Shown piece after piece: positions 42,695-52,314 of a stretch of 64,000 nucleotides of DNA (position 1 is the first letter of the stretch; the number at the start of each line of letters is the position of its first letter). Made by a program: the position numbers and the translations under genes. Origin of the DNA: an uncultured Marinicella sp. GTDB taxonomy: Bacteria > Pseudomonadota > Gammaproteobacteria > Xanthomonadales > Marinicellaceae. The stretch covers positions 1 to 64,000 of the forward strand of contig CANNAM010000012.1 in NCBI GenBank assembly GCA_947502595.1. The letters are read 5' to 3'. The notes beneath the pieces were generated by a model. It was not told where the DNA came from and searched no databases. It saw only the letters and a program-made list of their open reading frames with translations.

Positions 42695-43630
42695 TTAAGG
42701 TTTGACGTAGTTCAATGGGTTGACAGGTTTGCCATTTTTTCTGATTTCAAAGTGTAGGTTGTTGACATTGGTGCCGGTAGAGCCCAGTTCGGCAATGGTT
42801 TCTCCACGCTGGACAGTTTGTCCTTCCTTGGCTTTCAATGTTTTGTTGTGGCCGTATGCACTGAGGTACTCGTCGTTGTGCTTGATAATGATGAGTTCAC
42901 CATAGCCCAACAGTCCATTGCCACTGTAAACCACGACTCCAGCTTCTGCTGCTTTAACTGCTTGCCCTTCTTTACCACCAATTGAAATACCTTTGCGAGC
43001 AGGGCTGCTGGCTAAAAATGTGGTGCGAATTTTGCCATTGGTTGGCCACAACCATTTGAGGTTGGTGTTATTAGGAGTGGCCACGACCATGGGTTTATTG
43101 TTCGTTGATTTAACGTCAGGGCTAGATTTGACCGGTGGTTTAGTGACTGGTTTTGTTACCGGTTCAGTGGTCACCTGGGCCGTTGATTGCGGGGGCTGTT
43201 TTACTGCTGTAGTTGGTTTGGATTGAACACTGCTGTCTTTGATTGGTTCAATTTTGGCGCTGATTGCTTGGCCACTGGTAATGGGGCTGGTTTGAGCTAC
43301 TTGGCTGTTGTTGCTGGGCTTGAACACCACTTTTTTTGGGTTACCAGTCAATTTGATTATTTGTTTGGGGTAAATGCGATAAGGTGGTTTGATGTTGTTA
43401 ATTGCAGCCAGCGTTTGGTAGTCTTTTTGGTAACGAAAGCCAATCGAATAAAGCGAGTCACCTTTAACCACTGTATGGGTGGTTTGCTGTTTGTCATTCA
43501 GTGGGTGTCTGGCGTGCGACTTGGAGTAAGTGCGATGTGGTTTGGCACCTATTTCATCAACTTTTGCCGGTTGCCGAGGTGCGCAGGAACACAATGAAAT
43601 CAGCAGTATACTTAGTAAAACTAGGCGCAT
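42695..43630 (-). CDS. nlpD: NlpD-like lipoprotein (LysM and degenerate M23/LytM)
   Basis: This 311-residue lipoprotein activates cell-wall amidases at division. It has a lipoprotein signal ending LCSCAP (Cys16), one LysM domain for peptidoglycan binding (about 52-95, HTVVKGDSLYSIGFRYQ), a long Pro/Thr/Lys linker, and a LytM domain (about 200-308, GQAVKAAEAGVVVYSGNGL, LHFEIRKNGKPVNPLNYV). The HxxxD zinc motif is replaced by KGISIGG, as in NlpD/EnvC, so it should be a non-enzymatic activator. It abuts pcm directly. In most relatives rpoS follows; here it does not. Confidence 0.9.
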   Translation of the reverse strand: MRLVLLSILLISLCSCAPRQPAKVDEIGAKPHRTYSKSHARHPLNDKQQTTHTVVKGDSLYSIGFRYQKDYQTLAAINNIKPPYRIYPKQIIKLTGNPKKVVFKPSNNSQVAQTSPITSGQAISAKIEPIKDSSVQSKPTTAVKQPPQSTAQVTTEPVTKPVTKPPVKSSPDVKSTNNKPMVVATPNNTNLKWLWPTNGKIRTTFLASSPARKGISIGGKEGQAVKAAEAGVVVYSGNGLLGYGELIIIKHNDEYLSAYGHNKTLKAKEGQTVQRGETIAELGSTGTNVNNLHFEIRKNGKPVNPLNYVKP

Positions 43631-44287
43631 TTACCTGACCACGCCTTCTAGTAAAGGGACAAAAAACACTTCACCCAGCAGCGCTTCGTGGTAACCGTGT
43701 TGTTCTTTAACTATGGCGACTAATTTTTGTTGTTTTTTATCGCCTACCGGTAGAATCATTTTACCTCCAACTTCTAACTGGTCCAGCAGGTTGTAGGGAA
43801 CTTCTTCGGGCGCAGCGGTGCATATAATGACATCAAATAAAGCTTCAGTGGGCCAGCCATTAAAACCATCAGCTGTTTTACAGCGGATATTACTGTAACC
43901 CAATTTAATGAATCTGCGACGTGCAATTCTGGTTAATTTATCAATCCGTTCGATGCTGAACACCTGTTCTATCAACTGACCCAATACAGCTGCTTGGTAG
44001 CCTGAACCTGTACCAAGTTCCAATATTTTGAGTGGTTGTTGGTGTTTGATGACTTCTTCAGTCATGCGAGCCACAACATAGGGCTGTGAAATGGTTTGGC
44101 CAAATTTAATGGGTAAGGAAACATCTTCATAGGCACGGTGTGCCAAGGCTTCATCAACAAACAAGTGTCTGGGCACTTGTGCCATGGCCATCAGTACCCG
44201 TTCATCAGCGATGCCTCGATCGCGCAAGCGGTCTATCATACGCAAGCGAGTGCGGTCTGAGGTCATACCAATGCCATGTGCATTCAT
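43631..44287 (-). CDS. pcm: Protein-L-isoaspartate O-methyltransferase
   Basis: This 218-residue SAM-dependent enzyme repairs isoaspartyl residues in aged proteins. Motif I reads KILELGTGSGYQAAVL (near residues 75-90); upstream is the family-specific IKFGQTISQPYVVARMTE (near 50-67). Motif II is FDVIICTAAPEEVP and motif III GGKMILPVG. I take ATG 44287, whose first bases overlap the surE stop (ATGA), over the 44302 start that the frame also allows. It sits in the classic surE-pcm-nlpD order. Confidence 0.95.
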   Translation of the reverse strand: MNAHGIGMTSDRTRLRMIDRLRDRGIADERVLMAMAQVPRHLFVDEALAHRAYEDVSLPIKFGQTISQPYVVARMTEEVIKHQQPLKILELGTGSGYQAAVLGQLIEQVFSIERIDKLTRIARRRFIKLGYSNIRCKTADGFNGWPTEALFDVIICTAAPEEVPYNLLDQLEVGGKMILPVGDKKQQKLVAIVKEQHGYHEALLGEVFFVPLLEGVVR

Positions 44288-45048
44288 ATGGTCTTGGCCC
44301 ACACTGCAAGGTCATTGATAAAGCTGTGTTTGGTCATGTCAGTTTGAATGGGAGAGATGGATACATAACCATTTTTAACTGCATGAAAGTCAGTGCCTTC
44401 ACCGGCATCTGCTTCTGGCCCAGCAGGGCCTATCCAATACATTTTAAAGCCTCTGGGATCACGTGTTGGGATGGCATTTTCAGCTTTGTGCCGGTTGCCC
44501 AAGCGGGTGATTTTCATGCCTTTGATTTCATCAATTGGCAGGTTGGGTACGTTGACGTTTAATATGGTGTCTTTTGGCAAGGGATGCATGATCACATGTT
44601 CTACAATTTTTTTCAAAAAGTGGGTCACCGTATCGTAATCACGGTGTCGATGGTTGTCCTTGACTGAGTCCATAACTATAGAGACTGCGATGGCCGGTAA
44701 GCCCAGATAGCGGCCTTCAATGGCTGCTGCTACGGTGCCAGAATACAATACATCATCACCTAAGTTGGCTGCATTGTTGATGCCAGAAACCACCATGTCT
44801 GGTTCATCGTCCAGTACACCAGTTACGGCCAAATGAACACAATCAGTTGGTGTGCCGTGTACACTGAAAATTGTGTCACTGATTTTTTCTACCCGGATGG
44901 GGCGATCCAGTGTTAAGGAGTTGCTGGCACCGGAGCGGTCTCTGTTGGGAGCAAAAACCACCACATCGCCAAGTTCCTTGAGCATTTGAGCCAATTTGTT
45001 TATGCCTTTGGCATTCACGCCATCATCATTGCTGACTAAGAATTTCAT
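44284..45048 (-). CDS. surE: 5'/3'-nucleotidase SurE
   Basis: This 254-residue enzyme dephosphorylates nucleoside monophosphates and is linked to stationary-phase survival. The metal-binding start MKFLVSNDDGVNAKGI (Asp8, Asp9), the FAPNRDRSGASNSLTL loop (Ser) and VVSGINNAANLGDDVLYSGT (Asn) are all intact. The gene starts a surE-pcm-nlpD unit with 4-nt ATGA coupling to pcm. A TATAAT lies on the minus strand at 45081-45076, with a weak -35. Confidence 0.95.
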   Translation of the reverse strand: MKFLVSNDDGVNAKGINKLAQMLKELGDVVVFAPNRDRSGASNSLTLDRPIRVEKISDTIFSVHGTPTDCVHLAVTGVLDDEPDMVVSGINNAANLGDDVLYSGTVAAAIEGRYLGLPAIAVSIVMDSVKDNHRHRDYDTVTHFLKKIVEHVIMHPLPKDTILNVNVPNLPIDEIKGMKITRLGNRHKAENAIPTRDPRGFKMYWIGPAGPEADAGEGTDFHAVKNGYVSISPIQTDMTKHSFINDLAVWAKTI

Positions 45049-45492
45049 GGGTCCGATTGATTAAAATAGTGAGTCATTATAATAAGATGTCTGGTTAAAA
45101 ATAAACAGTCCTATCCATAAAATATATTAATTATAACTGAGTCAGCTGAACACCGCAGTCAGTTCTCATCATTGTTACCTTTACATGGCCGTGCGCTGCA
45201 GTGCTGTTCCTCTGCAATCACCGCGGCTTTATAGAATAATTATGCTTTAATGCACCCCTTGTCATCCATCTAGTCTTGAAGAAAGACAACATCGTTTTGA
45301 TACTGGCAGAAAAATACAATAATCAACACATGGATAAGTTAAGCACTGCTGCAAACAAAGCTGTCGATTGGTTTGGCTACTTAATCAATACACAATGGCA
45401 CAGAATAAACATATTCAGATAGTAGTATGCGTAACTGTATCTTATGCGGTTATTCATGTTTTTGATTCAGTTACAGCTGATTAATTTGCGCC
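45049..45492. other. Gap upstream of surE and of the membrane/XRE operon
   Basis: Apart from the surE leader and its -10 at 45076-45081, I see no gene, RNA or repeat in these 444 bases. Confidence 0.4.
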
Positions 45493-45562
45493 CATGTAAA
45501 AAATATTTGACATGAATAGATTGTCGTGCATAATAGACATCATGTCTAATATTTTTTACATG
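45493..45562 (+). promoter_or_regulatory. Promoter inside nested inverted repeats, membrane/XRE operon
   Basis: TTGACA (45507-45512), 16 bases and CATAAT (45529-45534) form a strong promoter. A perfect palindrome TAGACAT-C-ATGTCTA (45534-45548) begins at the -10 and covers the start of transcription. An outer pair, CATGTAAAAAATATT (45493-45507) and its exact complement AATATTTTTTACATG (45548-45562), brackets the whole promoter. This layout suits a dimeric repressor, with the XRE protein of the operon as the obvious candidate. Confidence 0.7.
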
Positions 45563-45571
45563 AGGTGAGTG

Positions 45572-45988
45572 ATGCATGATTTAACTTTTCAAGAAAAAAG
45601 CCTTTGGCTGACTTTGATAGCAGTGGTACTGACTTATACGGTGTATTATCTTAATGTTATGCCACCTATAGAAGGTCGGATGTTGGCGCCACATATTTTT
45701 CAATTTGCCTATTACATGGGTGTATTGGTGGCTTTTGTGGCAATCAGCCACATTGTGTTAGCCATAAAACAAAAACAAGAGCCGGTTGATGAGCGTGAAA
45801 AGTTAATCAGATTGAAAGCCGATGCGGTCAGTTCATACATCTTAAATTCTGGTGTTTTTATTGCTATTGTGGTGGCATTGTTGGTGCCAGGTAACTTTTG
45901 GTTCATTCACACCATCAATTTTTTTGCAGTATTGAGTGAAGTGGTGAACAGCATTCAACAGCTGCGCGCTTACAGGAAGGGTTGTTGA
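45572..45988 (+). CDS. Small inner-membrane protein paired with an XRE regulator
   Basis: This 138-residue protein has four hydrophobic helices (about 8-26, 40-60, 85-103, 107-125) and a cytoplasmic loop EPVDEREKLIRLKADAVSS between helices 2 and 3. It resembles DUF2178-type membrane proteins that are encoded next to small HTH regulators, but I am not sure of the family. ATG 45572 follows GAGGTGA by 3 nt, better than the upstream GTG 45569. The stop TGA shares one base with the next ATG (TGATG), so the two are coupled. Confidence 0.65.
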   Translation: MHDLTFQEKSLWLTLIAVVLTYTVYYLNVMPPIEGRMLAPHIFQFAYYMGVLVAFVAISHIVLAIKQKQEPVDEREKLIRLKADAVSSYILNSGVFIAIVVALLVPGNFWFIHTINFFAVLSEVVNSIQQLRAYRKGC

Positions 45989-46200
45989 TGGGTAAGTCAG
46001 CAAACATCACCAACCAAATAAGAACTTTGCGCTTCCAACACAATGAAATGACGCAACAAAACCTTGCCGATTTGGTTGGTGTAACACGTCAAACCATTAA
46101 TGCCATCGAACAGAATAAATACCCACCTTCGCTAGAAGTGGCCTTTAAGATTGCACAAGTTTTTGATTTACCAGTGACTGCCGTTTTTCAATACCAATAA
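45988..46200 (+). CDS. XRE-family (Cro/CI-type) small DNA-binding regulator
   Basis: This 70-residue protein is almost entirely a helix-turn-helix: ITNQIRTLRFQHNEMTQQNL, then LADLVGVTRQTINAIEQNKY (recognition helix) and PPSLEVAFKIAQVFDLPVTAVF. It matches YozG/YvaO-like minimal regulators. The start overlaps the stop of the membrane gene (TGATG), with AGGAAGG as ribosome-binding site. It most likely represses its own operon through the palindromes at 45493-45562, with the membrane protein possibly acting as its sensor or antagonist; that link is inferred. Confidence 0.88.
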   Translation: MGKSANITNQIRTLRFQHNEMTQQNLADLVGVTRQTINAIEQNKYPPSLEVAFKIAQVFDLPVTAVFQYQ

Positions 46201-46363
46201 AGCCAAGTAGTCCACTGATTGCTGGGTTGGCTGTATTAAAGGCTATTGTTAGGTGATATTCATTGCAAAGAAGTTTTTCGATGGATTGGATTTTTGTCAG
46301 TTTTTAACAACATTGAATGCACGGATTCACAATGAATTTAAGCATTGGTCTGTTTCATATGCG

Positions 46364-46683
46364 GGCCCGAATATTCCAAAAGAACTGTAAAAGCAGCTGT
46401 ATTTTATATTAATATCAAAAGTTTAGCGGAATATTGCTGAATTACAGTTTGTATCTGAAAGCTTTGTTCCAGCACATCCCTGTGTTGTCCTCTGCGGGCA
46501 GCAAAGCTGAGCAAAACATTTTCGATGTTTCAGTGGCGAAAAAATGACAGCATAGCTTGCGTAAAAATCGCATATAACCTAAGAATAACTGGGAATGAAT
46601 CGATGTGTATACAATCTATATTGCCTTATTACACCTTAATCCCCTTATCTCTGAATACCATTCTTTTCTGAAATATTCGGGCC
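46364..46683. mobile_element. Candidate MITE-like element bounded by inverted repeats
   Basis: GGCCCGAATATT (46364-46375) and AATATTCGGGCC (46672-46683) are perfect 12-bp inverted repeats 296 bp apart; similarity continues inward (CCAAAAG versus the complement TCAGAAAAG). The interior has no reading frame. No flanking target duplication is evident. The rest of the gap (46201-46775) holds a -10 for the next gene at 46731 and nothing else recognised. Confidence 0.4.
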
Positions 46684-46730
46684 AGGGTTGAAGTGTCTTA
46701 AACGCGAGCCATCCGTGGATGCCAGTAGGG

Positions 46731-46736
46731 TATAAT
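46731..46736 (+). promoter_or_regulatory. Candidate -10 element of the FG-GAP gene
   Basis: A perfect TATAAT lies 39 bases before the ATG at 46776. No clear -35 is present. Confidence 0.35.
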
Positions 46737-46775
46737 GGCGTGTATTATTTGTACGTTAGTTCATACTTTTGACTT

Positions 46776-48527
46776 ATGAAAAATTCCTCTACAGAAACCA
46801 TCGAACCAAAAACCACTCAACAACCGTGGTGTTTTTTGTGCCTGTTTTTATTATCAGTTTCATGTAACTGGTCATGGGCGCAAACTTTTACTGATGTGAC
46901 CGATGTGGTTGGGCTGACACTCACTCATCAGTCCTCACAGACTGTGGTGGCCATTGAAGACCACGCAGACAACACCATCCAGCCATTGGTTGGCTACCAC
47001 AACTGGGCGCAATTGATGTCGTCGTGGATGACTGGTGGGGTTGCTGCAGGCGATTATGACAACGACGGGTGGCAAGATTTATTTGTGATTGGCGGAGATT
47101 TGGGCCAATCCAAACTGTTCCGCAATGCCGGTAACGGTCAGTTCATTGATGTGACGCAAAGTGTTGGTTTAGGTGCTGTATCAGGACGCATAGCTGGCGC
47201 AGTGTTTGCTGATTATGATGGTGATGGTGACTTGGATTTATTTTTGGGTGCAGTGCTCGGTGAATTACCACAACTGTGGAACAACCAAGTTTCGCAGCAT
47301 GCTGGCTTTGTGGAAATGTTTGCAGTGGCGTTTCCAGATTTTGATGTGTCGCTGGCTCCCAACACATGGGGCATGACCTTTGGTGACATCAATAACGACG
47401 GTTGTTTGGACGTATTTATGCCGCATTCCATGACACCTAAAGGCCCCCAACCGAGGTTGTCGGGAGCTGATGGGTCGGGCTTACACCTGTGGAAGAATAA
47501 CTGCAATGGTCAGTTCGTTGACATTTCTGCCAGTGCGCAAATATCACAGGTTTATGATGACATTAATTACAATGCCAGCGAAAGAGATCAAACCATGGCA
47601 GCACAGTTTACTGATTTAAACGAAGATGGCTATGTGGATTTGGTGGTTGCATCTGACATCAATGCCAGTTTGGTATTTATCAACAACCAAAATGAAACCT
47701 TCAGTAATGCAACCGATCGGGTGGTGATTAACGACAAGCATGGCATGGGCTCAGCAGTGGGTGACATGAACGGTGATGGTCATATGGATTGGTTCACTGC
47801 AAATATTGGTGCGCCTTTAGAAGGCAATAAACTGTATTTAGGTTCAGGTGCTGGGACATTCACCAATGCTTCCCAAGGTGCTGGGTTGGTCGAAGGCCAT
47901 TGGGCTTGGGGCACTTGTGTGGCAGATTTTAATGCCGACCGATTACTGGATGTATTTCATGTGAATGGTTTTTATTTTCCAAACAATGACAACCCAAATG
48001 CCAGTAATGGGCGGTATGATCAGACACCAGCGGTGTTGTTCATGGCCAATGGTGATGGTACGTACACCGAAAGTGCAGCCAGTTTTGGGCTGAATGACAG
48101 CGCTGAAGGGCGTGGGGTCAGCTGTTTTGATTATGATCGGGATGGTGACATAGATATTGCCATTGCTAATTACAAGGGTGAATTTAAATTGTTCCGCAAC
48201 GACTTACAACCCAGCCAAAATAATTTCCTCAACATCAGGTTAAGGGATTACGCCCCCAACAGCCAATCAGTAGGTGCAAGGATCACAGTCAGTTCTGAAG
48301 TCGCTAATGAAACCGGCGCTTTGGTTCAAGAAATTTATGCAGGGGGTAACTTTAATTCCAGTAATCCTGCAGTTGCTTATTTTGGTTTAGGGGACTGGCA
48401 AGGCCCATTGACAGTGCATGTTCAGCCGCTGAATCAGGCAAATAAAACATTTACTCAGGTGCTCACTAATCAGTCTATTCAACTGGATTTGCGGGCTGAT
48501 TTGATTTTTACTGATGGATTTGATTGA
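46776..48527 (+). CDS. Secreted FG-GAP/VCBS repeat protein with ASPIC/UnbV domain
   Basis: This 583-residue exported protein has a signal peptide ending SWAQ (about residue 36) and a seven-bladed beta-propeller. Calcium-binding DxDxDG-type repeats are seen in GDYDNDGWQDLF, FADYDGDGDLDLF, GDINNDGCLDVF, TDLNEDGYVDLV, GDMNGDGHMDWF, ADFNADRLLDVF and FDYDRDGDIDIA. The end (about 480-570, LNIRLRDYAPNSQSVGARIT) is the ASPIC/UnbV domain. The last residues, DLIFTDGFD, are a motif also found near the N-terminus of the esterase at 55804. Such proteins are extracellular and may bind ligands or other surfaces. Confidence 0.85.
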   Translation: MKNSSTETIEPKTTQQPWCFLCLFLLSVSCNWSWAQTFTDVTDVVGLTLTHQSSQTVVAIEDHADNTIQPLVGYHNWAQLMSSWMTGGVAAGDYDNDGWQDLFVIGGDLGQSKLFRNAGNGQFIDVTQSVGLGAVSGRIAGAVFADYDGDGDLDLFLGAVLGELPQLWNNQVSQHAGFVEMFAVAFPDFDVSLAPNTWGMTFGDINNDGCLDVFMPHSMTPKGPQPRLSGADGSGLHLWKNNCNGQFVDISASAQISQVYDDINYNASERDQTMAAQFTDLNEDGYVDLVVASDINASLVFINNQNETFSNATDRVVINDKHGMGSAVGDMNGDGHMDWFTANIGAPLEGNKLYLGSGAGTFTNASQGAGLVEGHWAWGTCVADFNADRLLDVFHVNGFYFPNNDNPNASNGRYDQTPAVLFMANGDGTYTESAASFGLNDSAEGRGVSCFDYDRDGDIDIAIANYKGEFKLFRNDLQPSQNNFLNIRLRDYAPNSQSVGARITVSSEVANETGALVQEIYAGGNFNSSNPAVAYFGLGDWQGPLTVHVQPLNQANKTFTQVLTNQSIQLDLRADLIFTDGFD

Positions 48528-48660
48528 TGCCGATGGTGGCTTTTAAAAAAACGGTTAATTTGTAACAGCCTCATGTAAGTTGTTGGTTGGTATGACATGT
48601 AAACTAACTTAGCCAATAACATTCCTTCAGTTGGTGACATCATTCAGCAGTTGCAACGGT

Positions 48661-48666
48661 TATAAT
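48661..48666 (+). promoter_or_regulatory. Candidate -10 element of hemF
   Basis: A perfect TATAAT 30 bases before the hemF ATG. The -35 is not obvious. Confidence 0.4.
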
Positions 48667-48690
48667 GTGGCGGTCTTAAGTCAATTTTAG

Positions 48691-49602
<912 letters not shown>

Positions 49603-49659
49603 TGGTTTGCATGTTGTCAACGCCTGGGTGAAGACAACATGCAAAGGGTTGGTCAGCTT

Positions 49660-52314
49660 TTAGCGACTGCAGTTAAATAAGTTGCCAACAGGCCTGGTGA
49701 GTGGCACTATTGCTTGGCTTCCAGCGCCATAACCGGGTAATTCTGAGCTGTAACTGATGGTGCCGGACAGGCAATTCAATGTCAAGGTAACTTCACCCCA
49801 AACGGTCAGTGAAATCAGCTCAGGGTCAAACTGACTGCCGAACAGGCCACCTTCAGCATAATACACTTGGTCAAAATGAATGCTTGCACCTGTGGCTGTA
49901 GGAGTGACCGTTCCTTGGTCGCCTATGAACCACATCTTTTCGCCATTTAAACCAAAGCCATACCATTGGAAAGTGGCTTGGTTCTGATCTAAAATTTGCA
50001 CATGATAACCTTCACCACTGCGTTCAGGGTTGTACCAAGAGCCGGTGTTGCCTGCGGTTAAATCTTCAGGGAAACCGCCTTCAGGTGGTGTGGGGTTGAT
50101 GGGAAAGTCGGCGAAACCGGATGCTGCGGTGAGGGCTTGCAACTGTGCACGAAATTTGCTTCCATCAGGCGCTGTGTATTTCAGTGCACCTACTCGCAGG
50201 TAATCGAGCCAAGGGTGGGTGATTGCTTGACCTTGATCAAAAATAATTTCAAGGTCACCGGCCACCTCAAAATAAGTTGACTCAGGATCAAATGCGCCAC
50301 CAAATGCGCCGCCTTCAACCGTATAGATACCGTTGGCCAGCAAGGCATTGGTGGCGCTGGCTGAACCATTGTTTACATACCATTGTTGTTGGCCTTGGTC
50401 ATCAAAAGTAAACCATTGCAACCAAGCAGCTTGTTCATTATTGATGAATTCAATGCTGAACCCTTCGCCTGAGCGAGCGGGGTCATAGTACAGTGCTGTA
50501 GGTGGTAGTACTGGGGTGTTTATGTTGTTTGCTTGCTTGCTGATTTGTACGCTGATGGTGCCATCAATGCCACCGTTGATGGATGCATTGCCATTGCTGT
50601 CTTCATAATTTTGCCACTGGCCGTTGGCCCAGGTGACCACAGTGGCAGGGTTGGCGTCGGTGTTTTGTCCAACCATGTCGGTGGTGGTGATTTGCCAAGT
50701 TAATGCAATTTCATCAGCATCGTTAAACTCAGGATTGACACTGAAATCAACCACAAAGGTGTCATCTTTATAATGAGCAAAACTTTCCCAGTGTGGGGTT
50801 TTGCTGTCAATCCAACGGTGGTTCTGAAGGTTTAGATTAATTGGGTTATTAACTACTAAGGCTTGTATAGATGGGTCTAATGCAAGTGATTGACCTGGTA
50901 AGTTTTGTATTTCACCGGCATCGTTTCTGTACCGCATGGGTTTATCAAAACGCAACATCAAAGAATAATCCTGACCGGCCAGAATTTCATCAAAATAGTG
51001 ACTGTATAATTCGCGCTCTCCTGCATTGTTGATGTCCCATTCAGCATCAAAAACAATGCTATTGGTACCGCGGTCAATGATCCTCATTTGAGTGACTGAA
51101 GGTGGTCCTGCTTGACCGTACCAGACCACCATGAATGATTCTGCCAGTTGTTCTCTGACCCTTTTGATTTCGGAGTCAGGCAGAATAAAGCCATCATGTC
51201 CATTGTTGGCAAATCCACCATAATCTGCGCCAAATCCAGGTAAATCAGGGTGTGCGTCAGGGTTTAAATTGTTTGAAGGTTCAATTTCTAGTGTCCATGA
51301 GGGAACTTGGTAAATGACCTGGAAATATTCATCCGTTGAGCCAATCCCGAAACCAGCTGTAGTGAAGGCAGATCGGTCTACATAATTTTTGCCTGCAGGA
51401 AACGCTTTGTGGTGGTTGGTAAAGTCTGCTAATACACGGCTTTGCAAAGTATTTAGTTGGTTGTTGAAAGATTTATTGGCAAAATGCACTTGCGAAAAGG
51501 AATGGACATCAGTATAAATTCTGAGTTGGTCGGCATCTACTAAGTTGGCTGCGGATATTCTGGCCTGTGTTTCAGGTTCTGATTGACTGGTCGGTCCGTG
51601 GTATAAAATAGATTGCGGGCTGTATGATGAACTCGTGCTGCTGGCCCAATACGGGTTGTTGTTGCGGTTTAAGTCAACACCATTGAGGAAGTCGGCCTTG
51701 GTAAGTAAGATCTCATCGGTATTAAGCATGTTTTTTCTGCGCATGCGACCATCACGAGGACCAATGCTGTTGCTGTACCAGTTGGTATTAGGGTACCTTT
51801 GGGTCTGCAAAAAACCATCGATGTTGTTGCTGGGAATGGTTATGATGGCGGTGTTTTCTAACAGGAACTGATAAAATGATTGGTCATTGCTGCGTTCATT
51901 GAAGTCAGTGATGATTTGGGTCAACGTTTCTGGCGTTTGCCACTCACGCGCATGGATGCCACCATTAACCATCATTGCGCCTTCTTTGACGCCATAAACA
52001 GTGGTGTTATCCGGATCACTGAGCAGGTAGGCCCAAATGTCCCGATTGTAATGGGTTTTTCCGACAATATGACCAGTGATGTAAGGGTTGTTCATGGCCA
52101 TCATTTGATGTTTTGCAAACAAGCCTGCATAGGTTCGAAAGCCATTAAATGGTTCGGGGGTGTCCACCGGTACTGGTACCGGGTAGCCCAAGCCCAAGGT
52201 GCTGTTTTGCTCAGTCCAAGCGGTGATGGTTTGCGCATTGAGCAATGGGCTGCAAACCAGACAACAAAGCAAACAGTATGGCATCAAGCGCCTCAATCTT
52301 TGGGTCTTGTTCAT
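49660..52314 (-). CDS. Secreted M14 zinc carboxypeptidase with two C-terminal RSGEG modules
   Basis: This 884-residue protein has a signal peptide (about 1-27), an M14 catalytic domain (about 55-400), a central beta-rich part (400-640), and two tandem modules of about 110 residues at the C-terminus. Zinc ligands are His and Glu in GGIHAREWQTPE and His in IYTDVHSFSQVHF; the catalytic Glu is in WTLEIEPSNN. The modules start ALYYDPARSGEGFSIEFINN and SWYNPERSGEGYHVQILDQN and share QWFTFD/QWYGFG and GGxFGxxFDPE. The module may bind surface or substrate. It overlaps the upstream gene by 4 nt. Confidence 0.88.
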   Translation of the reverse strand: MNKTQRLRRLMPYCLLCCLVCSPLLNAQTITAWTEQNSTLGLGYPVPVPVDTPEPFNGFRTYAGLFAKHQMMAMNNPYITGHIVGKTHYNRDIWAYLLSDPDNTTVYGVKEGAMMVNGGIHAREWQTPETLTQIITDFNERSNDQSFYQFLLENTAIITIPSNNIDGFLQTQRYPNTNWYSNSIGPRDGRMRRKNMLNTDEILLTKADFLNGVDLNRNNNPYWASSTSSSYSPQSILYHGPTSQSEPETQARISAANLVDADQLRIYTDVHSFSQVHFANKSFNNQLNTLQSRVLADFTNHHKAFPAGKNYVDRSAFTTAGFGIGSTDEYFQVIYQVPSWTLEIEPSNNLNPDAHPDLPGFGADYGGFANNGHDGFILPDSEIKRVREQLAESFMVVWYGQAGPPSVTQMRIIDRGTNSIVFDAEWDINNAGERELYSHYFDEILAGQDYSLMLRFDKPMRYRNDAGEIQNLPGQSLALDPSIQALVVNNPINLNLQNHRWIDSKTPHWESFAHYKDDTFVVDFSVNPEFNDADEIALTWQITTTDMVGQNTDANPATVVTWANGQWQNYEDSNGNASINGGIDGTISVQISKQANNINTPVLPPTALYYDPARSGEGFSIEFINNEQAAWLQWFTFDDQGQQQWYVNNGSASATNALLANGIYTVEGGAFGGAFDPESTYFEVAGDLEIIFDQGQAITHPWLDYLRVGALKYTAPDGSKFRAQLQALTAASGFADFPINPTPPEGGFPEDLTAGNTGSWYNPERSGEGYHVQILDQNQATFQWYGFGLNGEKMWFIGDQGTVTPTATGASIHFDQVYYAEGGLFGSQFDPELISLTVWGEVTLTLNCLSGTISYSSELPGYGAGSQAIVPLTRPVGNLFNCSR

